DNA from: Auriscalpium vulgare
Taxonomy: Eukaryota > Basidiomycota > Agaricomycetes > Russulales > Auriscalpiaceae
Reading direction: 5' to 3'
Assembly (NCBI GenBank): GCA_019915015.1
Contig: JAHBBC010000002.1
Location: 1,116,001-1,180,000, forward strand
DNA: 64,000 nt
The position numbers and the translations under genes were made by a program. The notes below the pieces were generated by a model. That model saw only the letters and a program-made list of their open reading frames with translations, did not search any database and was not told the origin of the DNA. This document shows, piece after piece, positions 13,431-23,800 of the stretch (position 1 is its first letter; each line of letters begins with the position of its first letter).

Positions 13431-13599
13431 GTTGCTCGATGTTGTTGCTCAGCGTGCGGCGCAGCCTGGTATCCGTCACAGGGATCACGGGAAAGTGACG
13501 GTCACAGTCGCGTGGCAGAACGCGTCCGCCTTGCTCTGAGTCTCCTCCTCCATCTACGCGTCGTTCACATCTCGCCGGCGCCCGCTTGCGCGCGAGTCA

Positions 13600-14290
13600 C
13601 GTCGTCGCCGCAACTATCACAGCTACCTCCGTCAACGTCAGTTCCTAGAAGTGCAAATCAGGTCGGTCACAAGTCTTGTTCAAGCTCTTGCAGACGCCGG
13701 GCGGGGGTATGTTTGCTCCCACCATCGATCTGACTGCGCCCCATCAAACTTCAGGCAACAGATAACAACTGAAAAAGTAGTATCGCTCTGATTTACCATC
13801 AACGCAAGTTCCTAGAGGTGTCAATCCGGTGGGTCACAAGTCTTATTGCCGCAGGCGCCGAGCAGCGGCAGCTCTGAATGTTCACGACAGACAGCAGTTG
13901 AGCGAATTGGCCTTGTTTTGCTCTACCATCAACGCGAGTTCCTTGAGCTGTCAATCAGGTGGGCCCAGTCTTATTGTCGCAGACGCCCAGCGGCGCGACG
14001 ATTGATCTGAACGTGCGTGCCCCTTCAAATGGCCTTCTTCTGGTGCCCCTTTGAGACTGAGCTTGTACTGAAACCTATGATTTTCTTCTAAGAGGTGTCC
14101 ATCAGGTGGGTCACACATCTTGTTACTGCAGACGCCCGGCTGCGGTATGCTCCCACTGTCATCGAATTGAATGCGCCCCTCAAACAACAGATAACAGCTG
14201 GACAAAGGTAGGGTGTGTTCTGTAACTCCTCTGTAAACGAGCTGCTCTTGAAACCTGTGATTTTCTCCTTACAGCGACGCGGACTTCCAC
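13600..14290. repeat. Degenerate tandem repeats in the epsilon-COP/RAD9 promoter region
   Basis: A core close to CAATCAGGTGGGTCACAAGT, followed by CTT-TT---GCAGACGCC, recurs near 13,655, 13,825, 13,950 and 14,100. Flanking words recur too: TCAACGCRAGTTCCT (13,633, 13,799, 13,928), CAACAGATAACA (about 13,755 and 14,182) and TGAAACCTRTGATTTTCT (14,070 and 14,248). The period is roughly 130-185 bases and copies differ by substitutions and small gaps. The array fills much of the 960 bases between two divergent genes. Confidence 0.75.
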
Positions 14291-14390
14291 GATCTGCTCC
14301 CAGCGGGCTGATTACCCGCACATCGCTCCCGAGTTTGTGGTCTGGACCTGAGCACCTGGGCGTCTCTGCCACCTGCCATACCGCTACGCA

Positions 14391-16306
14391 ATGCAAGCGT
14401 CCATTGACGCAGCAGCTCTCAAACGTCCGTCCGTTTGGCGTCTCCAGACAATCTCGTGCCTGCCGACGCTGACGCCCGCCGCTGCCCTCACGTCCGCGTC
14501 CTGATAAACTTAGCGTTCACGCGCGCGCTCACATGCCTGTCAAAATACGGCGACGACCTCTCAATCCACGCAACACCGGATACCCTGTCGCTATCAACCA
14601 CAAACTCGTCCCTGTCGGCATACTGTCGGTTCCGCTATGGCAGACAGTTCTTCGCGAGGTACCATGTCGGCGAGGGGGGGCCGAGGCCCGGCGCCGACGG
14701 TGTCGAGGAAGTGCTGAGCGTGACGGGTCAGCTGCTGACCAAGGTACGATCGGGTTCAACTCGGCTTCGCACCGTTGTCTGATTGCTGCAGTCCCTGCTG
14801 TCAATACTGAAGCATCGAACGATGGAGAAAACCGTCGACAGATGTGATCTTTCCATTGTCGAGGGCGGTTCTGATTCTCGCGAGGACGAGGGGCGCGACA
14901 GTCTAGAAAGCAAGCTGGTCGTGCGCCTGCACTGCAAACACGGTACGGTGCCGGTTGCGCCCTTTCATTTCGGCGCGTTGACACTGCCCACCGCATCCAG
15001 GCGTTATCAAAACGCACCGCCTGCCCTTGCTGACGTCCTCGACGCTCATGACGCCGAGCTTTCCGGACGGGCTGAACGAGTCGCGCCTGGCGATCGGCCC
15101 CAAGACGCTCAAAGACATGATCGACCACTTCCCGGCGACCAAGACCGCAAAGAACGACCCGCAGCTAGTTTGGGAGTTCGATATAGAAAACGTGCGCGTT
15201 AGGAGCGTTGACCTGGCCGCAGACGCTAAGGGTAAGCCTGTCCGTGCCTCTGCGCCACCGATCTGACTCGATTCTTCATACAGGCAGCACGCATCTCTCC
15301 ACAGAGCTCACGATCAGCAGCGACGAGTTTGATCACTACGACGTATACGTGTCCCCGATCTCCCTCGCCTTCCACTTGCGCGAGTTCAATGTAAGCACCC
15401 GCATACACCCGCCCTCCATTTCCATGTCCCCGCTCTTCCCCCGCCCCCGCACTCACGGCGCGCGCCACAGGCCACAATCGCGTACGCCGAGTCCATGACC
15501 CTGGCGCTCGAGCTCAAGTTCACGGACGCCGGCGTGCCGCTGTTCATCGACGTCGAGAGCGACGGCGTGGTGGGCCTCTGCGTCGTGTCGACTAGCCGCC
15601 CCGGCGGGGTGGGGCCCGACGCGCCGCCGCCGCGCAAGCGCACGCGCGACGGCGAGCGGCGCGTCGTTGAGCGCACGGACGCCGCAGGGCTCGCGCGCCG
15701 CATGGCGCAGCAGCGTGACGCGGACGACATGCCGCCGCCGCTGTCGATGCCTCTGCGCGATGCCGTCCCGCGCCAGACGCAGCCATCGCAGGGTCTTTAC
15801 GCCCCCGCGTCGCAAGGGCGTAATGCTCCAGCGTCGCAAGGCCTCTATGCTCCAGCGTCGCAAGGCCTCTATGCTCCAGCGTCGCAAGGTAGGCAGGTCC
15901 AAGCGCAGCCGTCACAGGCCTTCTCGGCTCCACCATCGCAGCGCCCACCTTCGCAGGTCGTGCCGCCCTCTCCTTCCCCCGCCGCACGCGCGGAGCCCCT
16001 TTTCCTCCCCACGTCGTCGCAGATGTCCGCCGCGGACGCAGAGGTGCTGCACGCGGCGGGTTTCGGCGAGATGGACGTGGACGAGTTCCGCGCGATGCTC
16101 GAGGACGAGGGCGAGGAGGTCGGTGTCGGTCCGGAAAGAGAGAGCCTGGAGCTGTTTGAGGACGATGAGGAAGTGGAGGAGGACGAACTAGGCCCGACCC
16201 AGAGCAGTAGCGGGAAGGTTAGTGTCGCTATTGATGGTTCAATGAGACGATGGGCTGACGGTGGCGTGCATGCATACAGGCGTTCAAACCACTTTTCGAC
16301 GACTGA
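14391..16306 (+). CDS. RAD9: RAD9 subunit of the 9-1-1 DNA-damage checkpoint clamp
   Basis: Seven exons (14391-14424, 14514-14743, 14792-14942, 15001-15231, 15284-15390, 15471-16217, 16280-16306) give 508 residues. Residues 1 to about 275 form the two PCNA-like domains; FTRALTCLSKYGDDLSIHA, HGVIKTHRLPLLT and the exon pair ending LREFN and starting ATIAYAES are typical Rad9 blocks. The C-terminal tail is long, disordered and rich in SQ/TQ sites, including four tandem 24-base repeats that each encode an ASQG. It ends KAFKPLFDD. Rad9 with Rad1 and Hus1 is loaded at damaged DNA. In the family the tail is phosphorylated by ATR/ATM kinases and recruits TopBP1-type mediators. The first donor (GTCCGT) is less usual, but the frame and family start support it. 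Confidence 0.93.
15795..15890 (+). repeat. Four 24-base tandem repeats inside RAD9
   Basis: Units at 15795, 15819, 15843 and 15867 each encode eight residues of the form LYAPASQG (second unit RNAPASQG). The last two are almost identical in DNA, which points to recent expansion. Each unit adds one SQ site to the Rad9 tail. Confidence 0.9.
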
Positions 16307-17389
16307 CGGTGATGAGACATGGTGAAATTAGGTTGGCAGATGTCGTTATTAGGAATACAAGTAAGTGGCGTTACATTAGATCTAAAGTTGTACGTGCAGA
16401 ATTATGGGCTAACGAACAGGGTACTAAAGTGTGTATTAATAAATCAGTGTTCGTATAACAGTCCGATTCAGTTCGGACCAGCTTGCTATCCCATCCGGTC
16501 TGCACATCGTCCATCTATCATGCGTGCAAAACGAACTTGAGGCCCACCGAGATCCGCTGGAAACACCTCCCGGAAATCCAGACCCACACCCCATTGATCC
16601 ACAGGCACCGAGGAAAGATTGCTCCGGGTATAAAACGTTGCGTCGCTGCGCCTGTCAAAAAGGTGACAGCGTCTCTCTGTTTTCACAGCCCTGCGGCCAC
16701 TGCTGACGTATCGAAGTGGGCATCGTTGGTCAAGCGTGTCTCATCGTGATTTATCGTGTGCACACACCTCCCGCGTGTGCTTGCAGGCTTCACGCGTAGG
16801 CGCGTTCGGGCGAGACGCCATCACGCATGTAGCGCGCGCGCAAATCCCTGTCGCTCTTCTTTTTGCGCAGCACCGCATGCGCGCTGTGCGTAGGCGTGGA
16901 TGGCGAGTCGCTGGTGGTAAGAGACGGGGGTGGCAGTGTGGGTGGGGGAAGCGGCACGAAGCGCACGGTGAGGATTTGCGAGCGGTGGGTCTGACGAACG
17001 CGGAAATGGGTCATCGCGGGTCGTGTATGGGCAGGGGCGTACGCTGGCGTGAGCAAGTCGTAAGAGAGAGGATGTGAATGTATTTCTTTATGGCAGACGG
17101 CCGGCGATACTTAAACTATCCCCCTCCTCCTCGTCATTCAGCGGCGTACTGTACATATGACGCCATCGCTGCCTTAACAAGAGCATCCGAGTCGGAGGTA
17201 TGTTCCGTGCGGCATCGTTCGGGATCGGGTCGCTGTGGGTGCACGTAGGTCCGACTAGGAGTGTTCACTGAGGTCTGACACTCTGAGTCTCGTGGACCGA
17301 TGTGAGTGTTGTGTGAGACAAGATAGTGTGAGATCTTAGGAAAGCGCATATCCGCCTGCCATCGTCTCTTGAACGATCAAAAGCTACAG
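16307..17389. other. Spacer after RAD9, no supported gene
   Basis: A minus-strand frame at 16,790-17,056 (88 residues, Pro/Thr/Ser-rich, ending RARYMRDGVSPERAYA) is the only candidate. It has no recognised motif and no supporting intron, so I do not call it. A polypurine stretch lies at 16,918-16,960. Nothing else stands out. Confidence 0.45.
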
Positions 17390-18180
17390 GCCCGGCGGTG
17401 GGGCCCTGTGCCCGCCACCACCACGACATGCTCCCTGATTATTCAGACGCACGCACCGTGCTCCCCACGTCAACTAACGCCTCCGCGCACGCCAACTTCA
17501 CGGCGGCGATTGGAATTGGCCCGCGCAAAGCGACTCAGGGCTCGGGCTCGTATGCCTTGTCTGATGACATGCGCGCGTCGTGGTTCGCGTCGGACGATGC
17601 GCTCGTCACACCGGTCAGCATGAAGCCCGCGCGCATCCGGATTCCGGGCGCTGCTCATGGACGACACAAAAGAGAACAGGCACTTCGCAAACCTCGCGGA
17701 CCTCTCGCGTAAGTGCACTCTGCGCAGATGCTGATGTCGCGTGCTCATAGGATTATGCAAAGACGACGCCGCTACTGAAGAGTCAAGACCCGCCTGCTGG
17801 TGACGCCTGCGCGCTCGCGTGCGCCGTTCGGTCCGCCGCACGGTGTGACGCCTTCGCCGGCATCGTCGTCGGAGCTCTCGCCCATCGCGATGCAGATGAT
17901 GGTGAATCTGCGGAAGCAGCGCTCGCGTGCGGGCAAGGAAGAACCGCCTCGCGGAAGTCGTCACGCATAGCTAGTAGGCGCGCAGTGTCACGGTATGCCT
18001 CTCTGTGTCCATCTGCGGCCTTCAGTGACCCTGATGATTTTTTATATTATATTGCCCGGTTGCATAGTTGGTAGGAGTCATTAGGCATATTGCTAACATA
18101 TATCACCTGGTATGATCGACACCGAGTACTCAAAGCATCCTTCTTACCTTGCTCGCCAAGGTCTCCCCACCTGGGATTGC
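17390..18180 (+). pseudogene. Broken duplicate of the gene end at 62.0-63.0 kb
   Basis: The translation at 17,400-17,650 (ASAHANFTAAIGIGPRKAT and MKPARIR among others) closely matches the minus-strand gene at 62,451-64,000. The copy keeps the equivalent intron, so it arose from DNA and not from mRNA. It is disabled by two insertions of seven bases relative to the parent (near 17,640 and 17,780) and a five-base deletion near 17,938. The intron acceptor CAG has become CAA. Homology continues past the stop codon: AGTGACCCTGATG...TTGCCCGGTTGCATAGT near 18,025-18,070 and ATATATCACC...GACACCGAGTACT near 18,100-18,130 match the parent's downstream DNA. About 200 bases of parental spacer are missing. 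Only the 3' third of the parent is present. Confidence 0.85.
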
Positions 18181-19330
18181 GTCACTGGGCACCGTATTTG
18201 TGCATGTCCACGGACACTAGGACGCATGTGAGGCCTGGACATGACGTAGACAAAAAATCTTCGGCAACAGGTCCTGTAGGCCTGGTTCATAGTATAATAG
18301 AAGAGCTACTCAGACCTGATATCAGCGACGTGACGGCCGGTGATAGCTCACGTACTTTAGGTAGTTGGTACTCTGATACTTTTATTTGTAATACATCAGC
18401 TACTCTGAGATACTACCGAATACTTCCATAATGCTCCTTACTGCACCATTTACATTAAGACCGCCCCGCCCGCCCGAAGCATATCAACTACTAAGCACTG
18501 TAGTATCTGGATAACAGTATAACTCGACGACAGTGGAGCGGGGAGTTTAAGCGCCGCCGAGCGGACTTTCAACTTCATCTATATAGCAACATGATGAAGA
18601 GGCTTAGTCGAGCTTGCGAGACGCAGCCTCTGCGAGGGCTAGCTAAGACACGTGACGTCGCGAGGCAGCGACGTGACGCGATGACGTGAGAGCGCTCGAG
18701 CGCGAAAGAGGAAATCGCGGCGCGTCGGGGAAGGTCGAGCTTCTTCGACCTCGACCACATCGTCCCCCGACGCTTGCCCACTGAGTTTTTCGACCCACCC
18801 ACCTCCCTAAACATTAGCGCTTGCGCGCGGTGGTGCCTCGGGACCTATTCCCCCTCCAGAGTCGTTGGGGGTCGCCGGGGTTCCGCCAGCGCAAGTAGCT
18901 CGTTGCGTTCGGCAGGGAAGCGACGCGCACGCCCTCGGGCACGCAGACGCGTCGCGCGCGCGAGTCGCCACGGGCTCACTTTCGCTCGTCACGTGACCGG
19001 CCCGCGCAGCGGGCCTCCCGCCGAACCACCCCACGCACCCCAAGTCTACGGATTAAGCCGCTGTCGATAGAACGCGGACTAAGCATTGAATTCACAACTC
19101 ACAGACTCCCAGAGTCTCTGAAAGTTCTGTCCATTGAGCATCAAAGGACTCTGAGCACTCTATAGATAAGGATGCTAATCTATTAGAGTAAGCTATCTAT
19201 TAGAGTGCTGGACAACCTTCCCGAACGTGAGCAAAGGAAGTTGTCAATTAGCTAGCTCGGAGCAGCACCATCCGTCAAAGTCGTTCTCTGTTCCTCACCC
19301 CTTCGTCGCTCATTACCCGATCTCGTCACT
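18181..19330. other. Spacer with CRE-like words and a small inverted repeat
   Basis: No gene is supported. At 18,648-18,690 several TGACG/ACGTGACGTC words cluster, resembling ATF/CREB sites. At 19,154-19,168 and 19,194-19,209 an imperfect inverted repeat (AGCACTCTATAGATA against TATCTATTAGAGTGCT) could form a hairpin just upstream of the coiled-coil gene. Confidence 0.45.
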
Positions 19331-20068
19331 ATGTCTGCTGCAACGTCTTCGCCCCGTTCATCGGCCACGCCCATCCGGTCTTCGCCTGCGTCACCACTCC
19401 AGCCTGCGCCTCCTGTCCAGGCGTCTTCGTCCCGTTCATCGGCTGCCCGCTCATTTCGGTCTTCGCGTTCATCCCCACTCCAGGCTGCGACCCCTCCGCA
19501 GCCTGTGACCTCTCTGCAGCCTGCGACGCCTGTGACCCCAATCCTGCCTGCGGCTGCGCCGTCGCTGTCGACACCTGCCACCTCGTCCCCAGAGTTGCAT
19601 ACTGAGCCAATGGTCGAAGACCACCTCTCCCCGTCGGAGCACCTGGCTGTCATCTCCAACCAACTGCTGCAAATCCAGAGCACCATAGCGATCAACCAGG
19701 CAACGCTAGACAGACGCATGGCAACGCTAGACAGACGCATGGCAACGCTAGACAGACGCATGGCAACGCTAGACAGACGCATGGCGACGCTGGAGGAAGG
19801 CCAGGCGACGCTGGAGGAAGGCCAGGCCAGGCAGGAGCAGGCCAACAACGCGCACGAAGCTATGTAAGTTATGTAGTTGTTATCCACATACTGTGTTTAC
19901 ATGTATGTATTGGACAGCCTTACGCGGCTCTTGGCGGCGTCGCGTGCTCTCCAGGAGGGCCTGAATGGAACGTTCATTACTTTGGGGAAGCACGGCAAAA
20001 GGTATGGATGATTGTTGTCTGCTACGTGTCATTGCTGACGTGTTGGTATATTCAGTCTCTATTTGTAA
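19331..20068 (+). CDS. Coiled-coil protein with tandem ATLDRRM heptads
   Basis: Three exons (19331-19863, 19918-20001, 20056-20068) give 209 residues. The N-terminal half is Ser/Pro/Ala-rich. From about residue 98 a helical segment runs into four exact ATLDRRM heptads and two EEGQ-type heptads, a clear coiled coil. The C-terminus (LTRLLAASRALQEGLNGTF) is also helical, and splicing adds a short ending SLYL. Introns of 54 bases have GTAAGT/GACAG and GTATGG/TTCAG sites and the phases agree. I do not recognise a family with known function. The heptad array probably drives oligomerisation, which is inference. Confidence 0.65.
19701..19826 (+). repeat. Six 21-base tandem repeats in the coiled-coil gene
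   Basis: Units start at 19701, 19722, 19743 and 19764 (identical CAACGCTAGACAGACGCATG plus one base). They are followed by a diverged pair at 19785 and 19806 (CGACGCTGGAGGAAGGCCAG plus one base). One unit equals one heptad, so copy-number changes keep the reading frame and the coiled-coil register. Confidence 0.92.
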
Positions 20069-20606
20069 CCTTATCAAATCATGAATGCCCAGGCATCAGG
20101 GTGGGATAGTCGGGTTGCATACCCGTCAGGCGTCAGCCACGAGGACTTGACTTGGCTCCCTGTGAAGAAGGGCCAAATGCTGGGTCTAAATTCGGGTGAG
20201 TCTTTCGTCTTTCGAAAGCTATCGTCGCGAGACTCAGTCGCTGGCAGTTGAACAAGCGCTCGCTGTTGCTCGCGCGCTCGAGCTACCCTCTCTCGATATA
20301 GACACACCATTGAATGATCGGCTTCGCCAAATTGGGTATCATCTTGGCTTCGCTGAGATGGGGTCATAATTGCAGGGAGGTAAGTGTGACTTGACTATAC
20401 TTGACCTCCTACTTATATACGTGTCATGAAGGCAGGTCTTGTTGCATACCCATTCACGTCATGGACTGTCTGTCATGTATGAGCCTGTCATGTTATGTTT
20501 GAGTCCTTCTACTTCCTGTATCATGTTGCCATGGGTCCTGTTTTCCGTGTAGATGTCAATGTTATTTGCACCTGTAGTTTGCCTGACTTTAGTGGCCTGT
20601 CAGATG
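20069..20606. other. Spacer, nothing supported
   Basis: Stop codons are frequent in all frames and I found no splice-consistent gene. It holds the 3' ends of the two flanking convergent genes. Confidence 0.5.
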
Positions 20607-21089
20607 TCAGGCAGGTGCTGCTTGCGCTTCAGCAACAATTGGCCACATCCTGGAGCACTGCACCGACATTTTTTGACCATCAACTGCCCAGCTGCTTCCC
20701 CGCCCACCCTGTAGGGTAGGCCGTGGGTAGCCCGCGGCGTGTTTGCTTCGTCACGTCGCCCTTCGCTCACCTGCAGGGCTGTCTCAGCGGCTCTGTAGCA
20801 CATCACAATGAGCAAAAAGATAGGACAGACATGAAGAATACTGACCGTGGCCGAAGAAGCGTGGAGCTCGAGAAAGCGAACTAAATGCATAGGATGAGCC
20901 GAGTCCGACAGACTGAGTGCAGCGGAAGCAGGACTTACCTCCACTGCAATCGAGACCGACCTACGACGAAAAGGTGAGTAACAGCGCCCCAGAAGAGACA
21001 TATAGCACTCACCCGGAGCGCATATATCCACCTTGCGATGCCCTTGAGGCCTCTGCAGCGGGTGTGGCGCGCATACCTGGGCTGAGCAT
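20607..21089 (-). CDS. Small five-exon gene of unknown function
   Basis: Exons 21089-21013, 20960-20939, 20880-20846, 20792-20771 and 20708-20607 give 85 residues. Four introns of 52-62 bases all have good sites (GTGAGT/CGTAG, GTAAGT/TTTAG, GTCAGT/TACAG, GTGAGC/TACAG) and preserve the phase, which is the main evidence. Three exons are only 22, 35 and 22 bases. The ATG used (MLSPGMRATPAAEASRAS) is the first in frame, but the frame stays open upstream through EPPNVDSSAYSSNVDG to about 21,225. A 5' exon may therefore be missing. The minus strand reads CATTTATACT at 21,242-21,251, a possible TATA box. I recognise no family. Confidence 0.42.
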
Positions 21090-21722
21090 GCCATCGACGT
21101 TGCTCGAGTAAGCCGAGGAGTCGACATTCGGAGGCTCAATGAGGGGACGAGTCTTGGAGGCAGGGCGGGAGGGCAGGGCGTGCGGGTGAGGGAGGTGGTG
21201 GTGTGCGGGAAAGGGAGCTCAAGAGACAAGTCGAGAGGCTGCAGTATAAATGAGAGACGACGTGTTGTTTGCGCGTTGTTTGGCTTGAGCCGCGCGGCAC
21301 TGGCTCGGCATCGTGTGTACCGGAAATAGCTGAATCTATTTGGTGGCGATTTAGACCGCAAATTGACGCTGGGGGTAAATATGGCGGAAATGGCACGGTG
21401 CGTCGATTTGGCGGAGAGGTAGCGTAGATATTGTATCCTATCCTTATCTATCTGGAGGCGATTTAGGGCAACCCGCGGTGTTTTGCAGGTGAATGAGTTA
21501 ATCCTGTGGTGAGTAACAGTTGCAATGAGGGGCTGAAAGTAAGAGCGACTCGGCGCAGCTCGGCGCGTACGCCGTAGTATGCCGTAGTATGCCGACGTGC
21601 CGAATTTCTCATCACGTGAGTGAGCGCGTGTTGAAGTCGTGATGCAATTGTGTTCTCCACTGCGCTGCTTGTGCTTTACGGACTTTCTGACTCTCCTGTT
21701 GCTCTCGACTGTGCACTCATCC

Positions 21723-22776
21723 ATGGTGCCATCATCCAACATTCTCGACTTTCGCCAAGTTCTGCATGACAGCCAAAACATTGTGGCGGTCGTTGGAGCT
21801 GGCGTTTCTGTTGCGTCTGGTATCTAGAGTTAATCGATTACTCTACCTTCCCTTAACCTTTCTGCTAGGTATACCGACATGGAGAGACTCTGACGGCATA
21901 TGGACAGCATACGACCCTGCGACGATAGCTACTCCACAGGCGTTCGCTGCCAATCCAAGTCTGGTGTGGCAGCATTATCATGCCCTGCGTGATAGGTACA
22001 TAATCACAGTTTTTTTTGCATTCATGGCCGCAAAAGCTGACACTGCGTCTGGCATTTGCAAGGGCTCTTGCGGCGGTCCCAAACCCGGCACATCTTGCGC
22101 TTGCCCTTTTATGCATCCCAGACCTACTTAGAGGCATTGCTCCTTCCGCAAAATTCACCCTCGTCACCCAAAACATCGATGGTTTGGATGCGCAGGCGCT
22201 GGAGCAAACCATCGAAAGCTATCGAGCAGGAAGAGGAAATGGCGATACGTGCGAAGCCTCAAAGCTTCACGAAATGCACGGGCGCGTACTCGACACCCTT
22301 TGCACCAGTTGTGATCGTCGCCAGTGCGACCGAACGAGTCCCTTGTGCCCGGCATTAGCATCATCCAGCTTAGGGACTGCTGGCGATGAGATTGACCCGA
22401 AAGATCTGCCTCGCTGCCTGCACTGCGGCGGTCTGTTGCGCCCCGGTGTTGTCTGGTTTGACGAGGTCCCTCATCATTTGAGGGAGATTTGGGAAGTTGT
22501 CGATCATGCGGATCTCTGTCTTCTCATTGGAACATCATCGCAGGTCTGTGGATCATCTATCATTGTCAAATTCATGCTCACTGTGCGTAGGTGCAACCGG
22601 CTGCTGCGTACGCTTACGAAGTGGTCGAGCATGGGGGCAAGGTTGCAGTCTTCAATCTAGAACAAAGCGTTGACGACGATCACTGCGAGTTCTTGTTTTT
22701 AGGACCTTGTGCGGAGACCTTGCCGGAAGTTCTATTTGGTAACGAACCTGGCCACGCGCAAAGCCAAGGTGGATAA
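21723..22776 (+). CDS. SIRT5-type class III sirtuin (NAD-dependent lysine deacylase)
   Basis: Four exons (21723-21819, 21869-21995, 22063-22543, 22591-22776) give 296 residues. The NAD site [18 protein letters not shown] is at residues about 24-41 and the NID block (TQNIDGLD) near 107. The catalytic His is in LHEMHGRV and the zinc ligands are CTSC and CLHC. GTSSQ and the SIRT5-like end [13 protein letters not shown] complete the fold. SIRT5-type enzymes use NAD to remove acidic acyl groups or acetyl from lysines, often in mitochondria. No clear targeting peptide is seen here. The acyl-specificity region reads YHALRD, so the arginine of the human YHYRR motif is shifted by one; the true substrate is uncertain. 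Introns are 47-67 bases. Confidence 0.92.
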
Positions 22777-22862
22777 ATAGGATCTATAGCATGAGGCATT
22801 TCTTGCCAGGGGTAACGTTCGTACTCGACTGTGAGTAATGTGATTGTTTAATATCAGGCTGT

Positions 22863-23339
22863 ATGCCTGATGGTGGCCTTCGTGACCTATCCCGGTTCGA
22901 ACTGGGCGGTGTTGTCGTGCACGCTGAAGTCCGCCTCAGCATCTTCGTTGGGCTTGTCCTCAACGAGTGGAAGCCCGTTTGCAGTGGCCCTTACCCATAC
23001 CGGATCATGCCAGCGACTGGGCGATGCCCGGTCAATCGAATCGGAATATCCCAACTGAGCCGTGTTCAAGCTGTTGGCTCTCCAGCAAACCAGACTCACG
23101 AAGCGTTTGGTACGTTGTCTGACCGCCTATGCCGTGTGTGGCTTGCAAAGGACAGCTCAAGGCATCCACCCCTGGCAAAGGTTCCGACAGTGAAAAAGTT
23201 CCATGTATGTGCATGCAACACAGCTTTCTCGTAATTCGTCCTTTTATAGGACTCGGACGACTGGGAAGATTCGGACGACGATTATACAAGCTGGAGTTCA
23301 CTTGTTATCTCTCCCTTTGACCATGTTGCCCAGGTCTAG
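22863..23339 (+). CDS. Small protein with acidic C-terminus, unknown function
   Basis: The model joins 22863-23204 and 23250-23339 (143 residues) across an intron with GTATGT and TTTATAG sites. The second exon is strikingly acidic (DSDDWEDSDDDYTSW) and ends SPFDHVAQV, which looks like real protein. A second possible intron (GTACGTTG to GCAAAG, 41 bases) would instead give QLKASTPGKGSDSEK before the acidic end. A minus-strand frame over the first exon (ending HDNTAQFEPG at 22,887) also has good codon use, so the strand of this part is not settled. It lies 86 bases after the sirtuin. Confidence 0.35.
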
Positions 23340-23710
23340 GGTTGGTCTGAGCCGCCCACTGTACTGCAAGGTGGTCATCGAGGCTACCTGGCTATGCCGT
23401 GTGTGAGGTTCAAGGTTTGCATCATTTCCCTGACCTATCTCCGCCTCTGTAGATTGCGCAGACATCTTAAAGGGACTAAGGGCCTGGGCTCCTTCCGTTT
23501 TATTCTTCTTCATGTATTCGTAGTATGAGGTAGTGACTAGCAATCATATACATGTTAAGGATATTGTATCGAGTTTTTGTCGTATCCCGCAGGCGAGTCA
23601 ATGGGAACTTATGGGTAATCGTGAGTTGGCGTTCGATATCGGACAGTCTTTCGTATCAAGTTTGAAGGCAGCGCCGGGGTCGCGACGCTTGAAGTATGTA
23701 AGCATAACGG
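23340..23710. other. PUS1 upstream region
   Basis: No gene seen. It must contain the PUS1 promoter; no TATA box is apparent. Confidence 0.4.
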
Positions 23711-23800
23711 ATGCTTCGCCTCCTGCGTTCTCTCCTTTTACCTCGAGCATATCGCATCACGACAAACTACCGAGCCCCAGCGGCATTCCAACCTCCCACA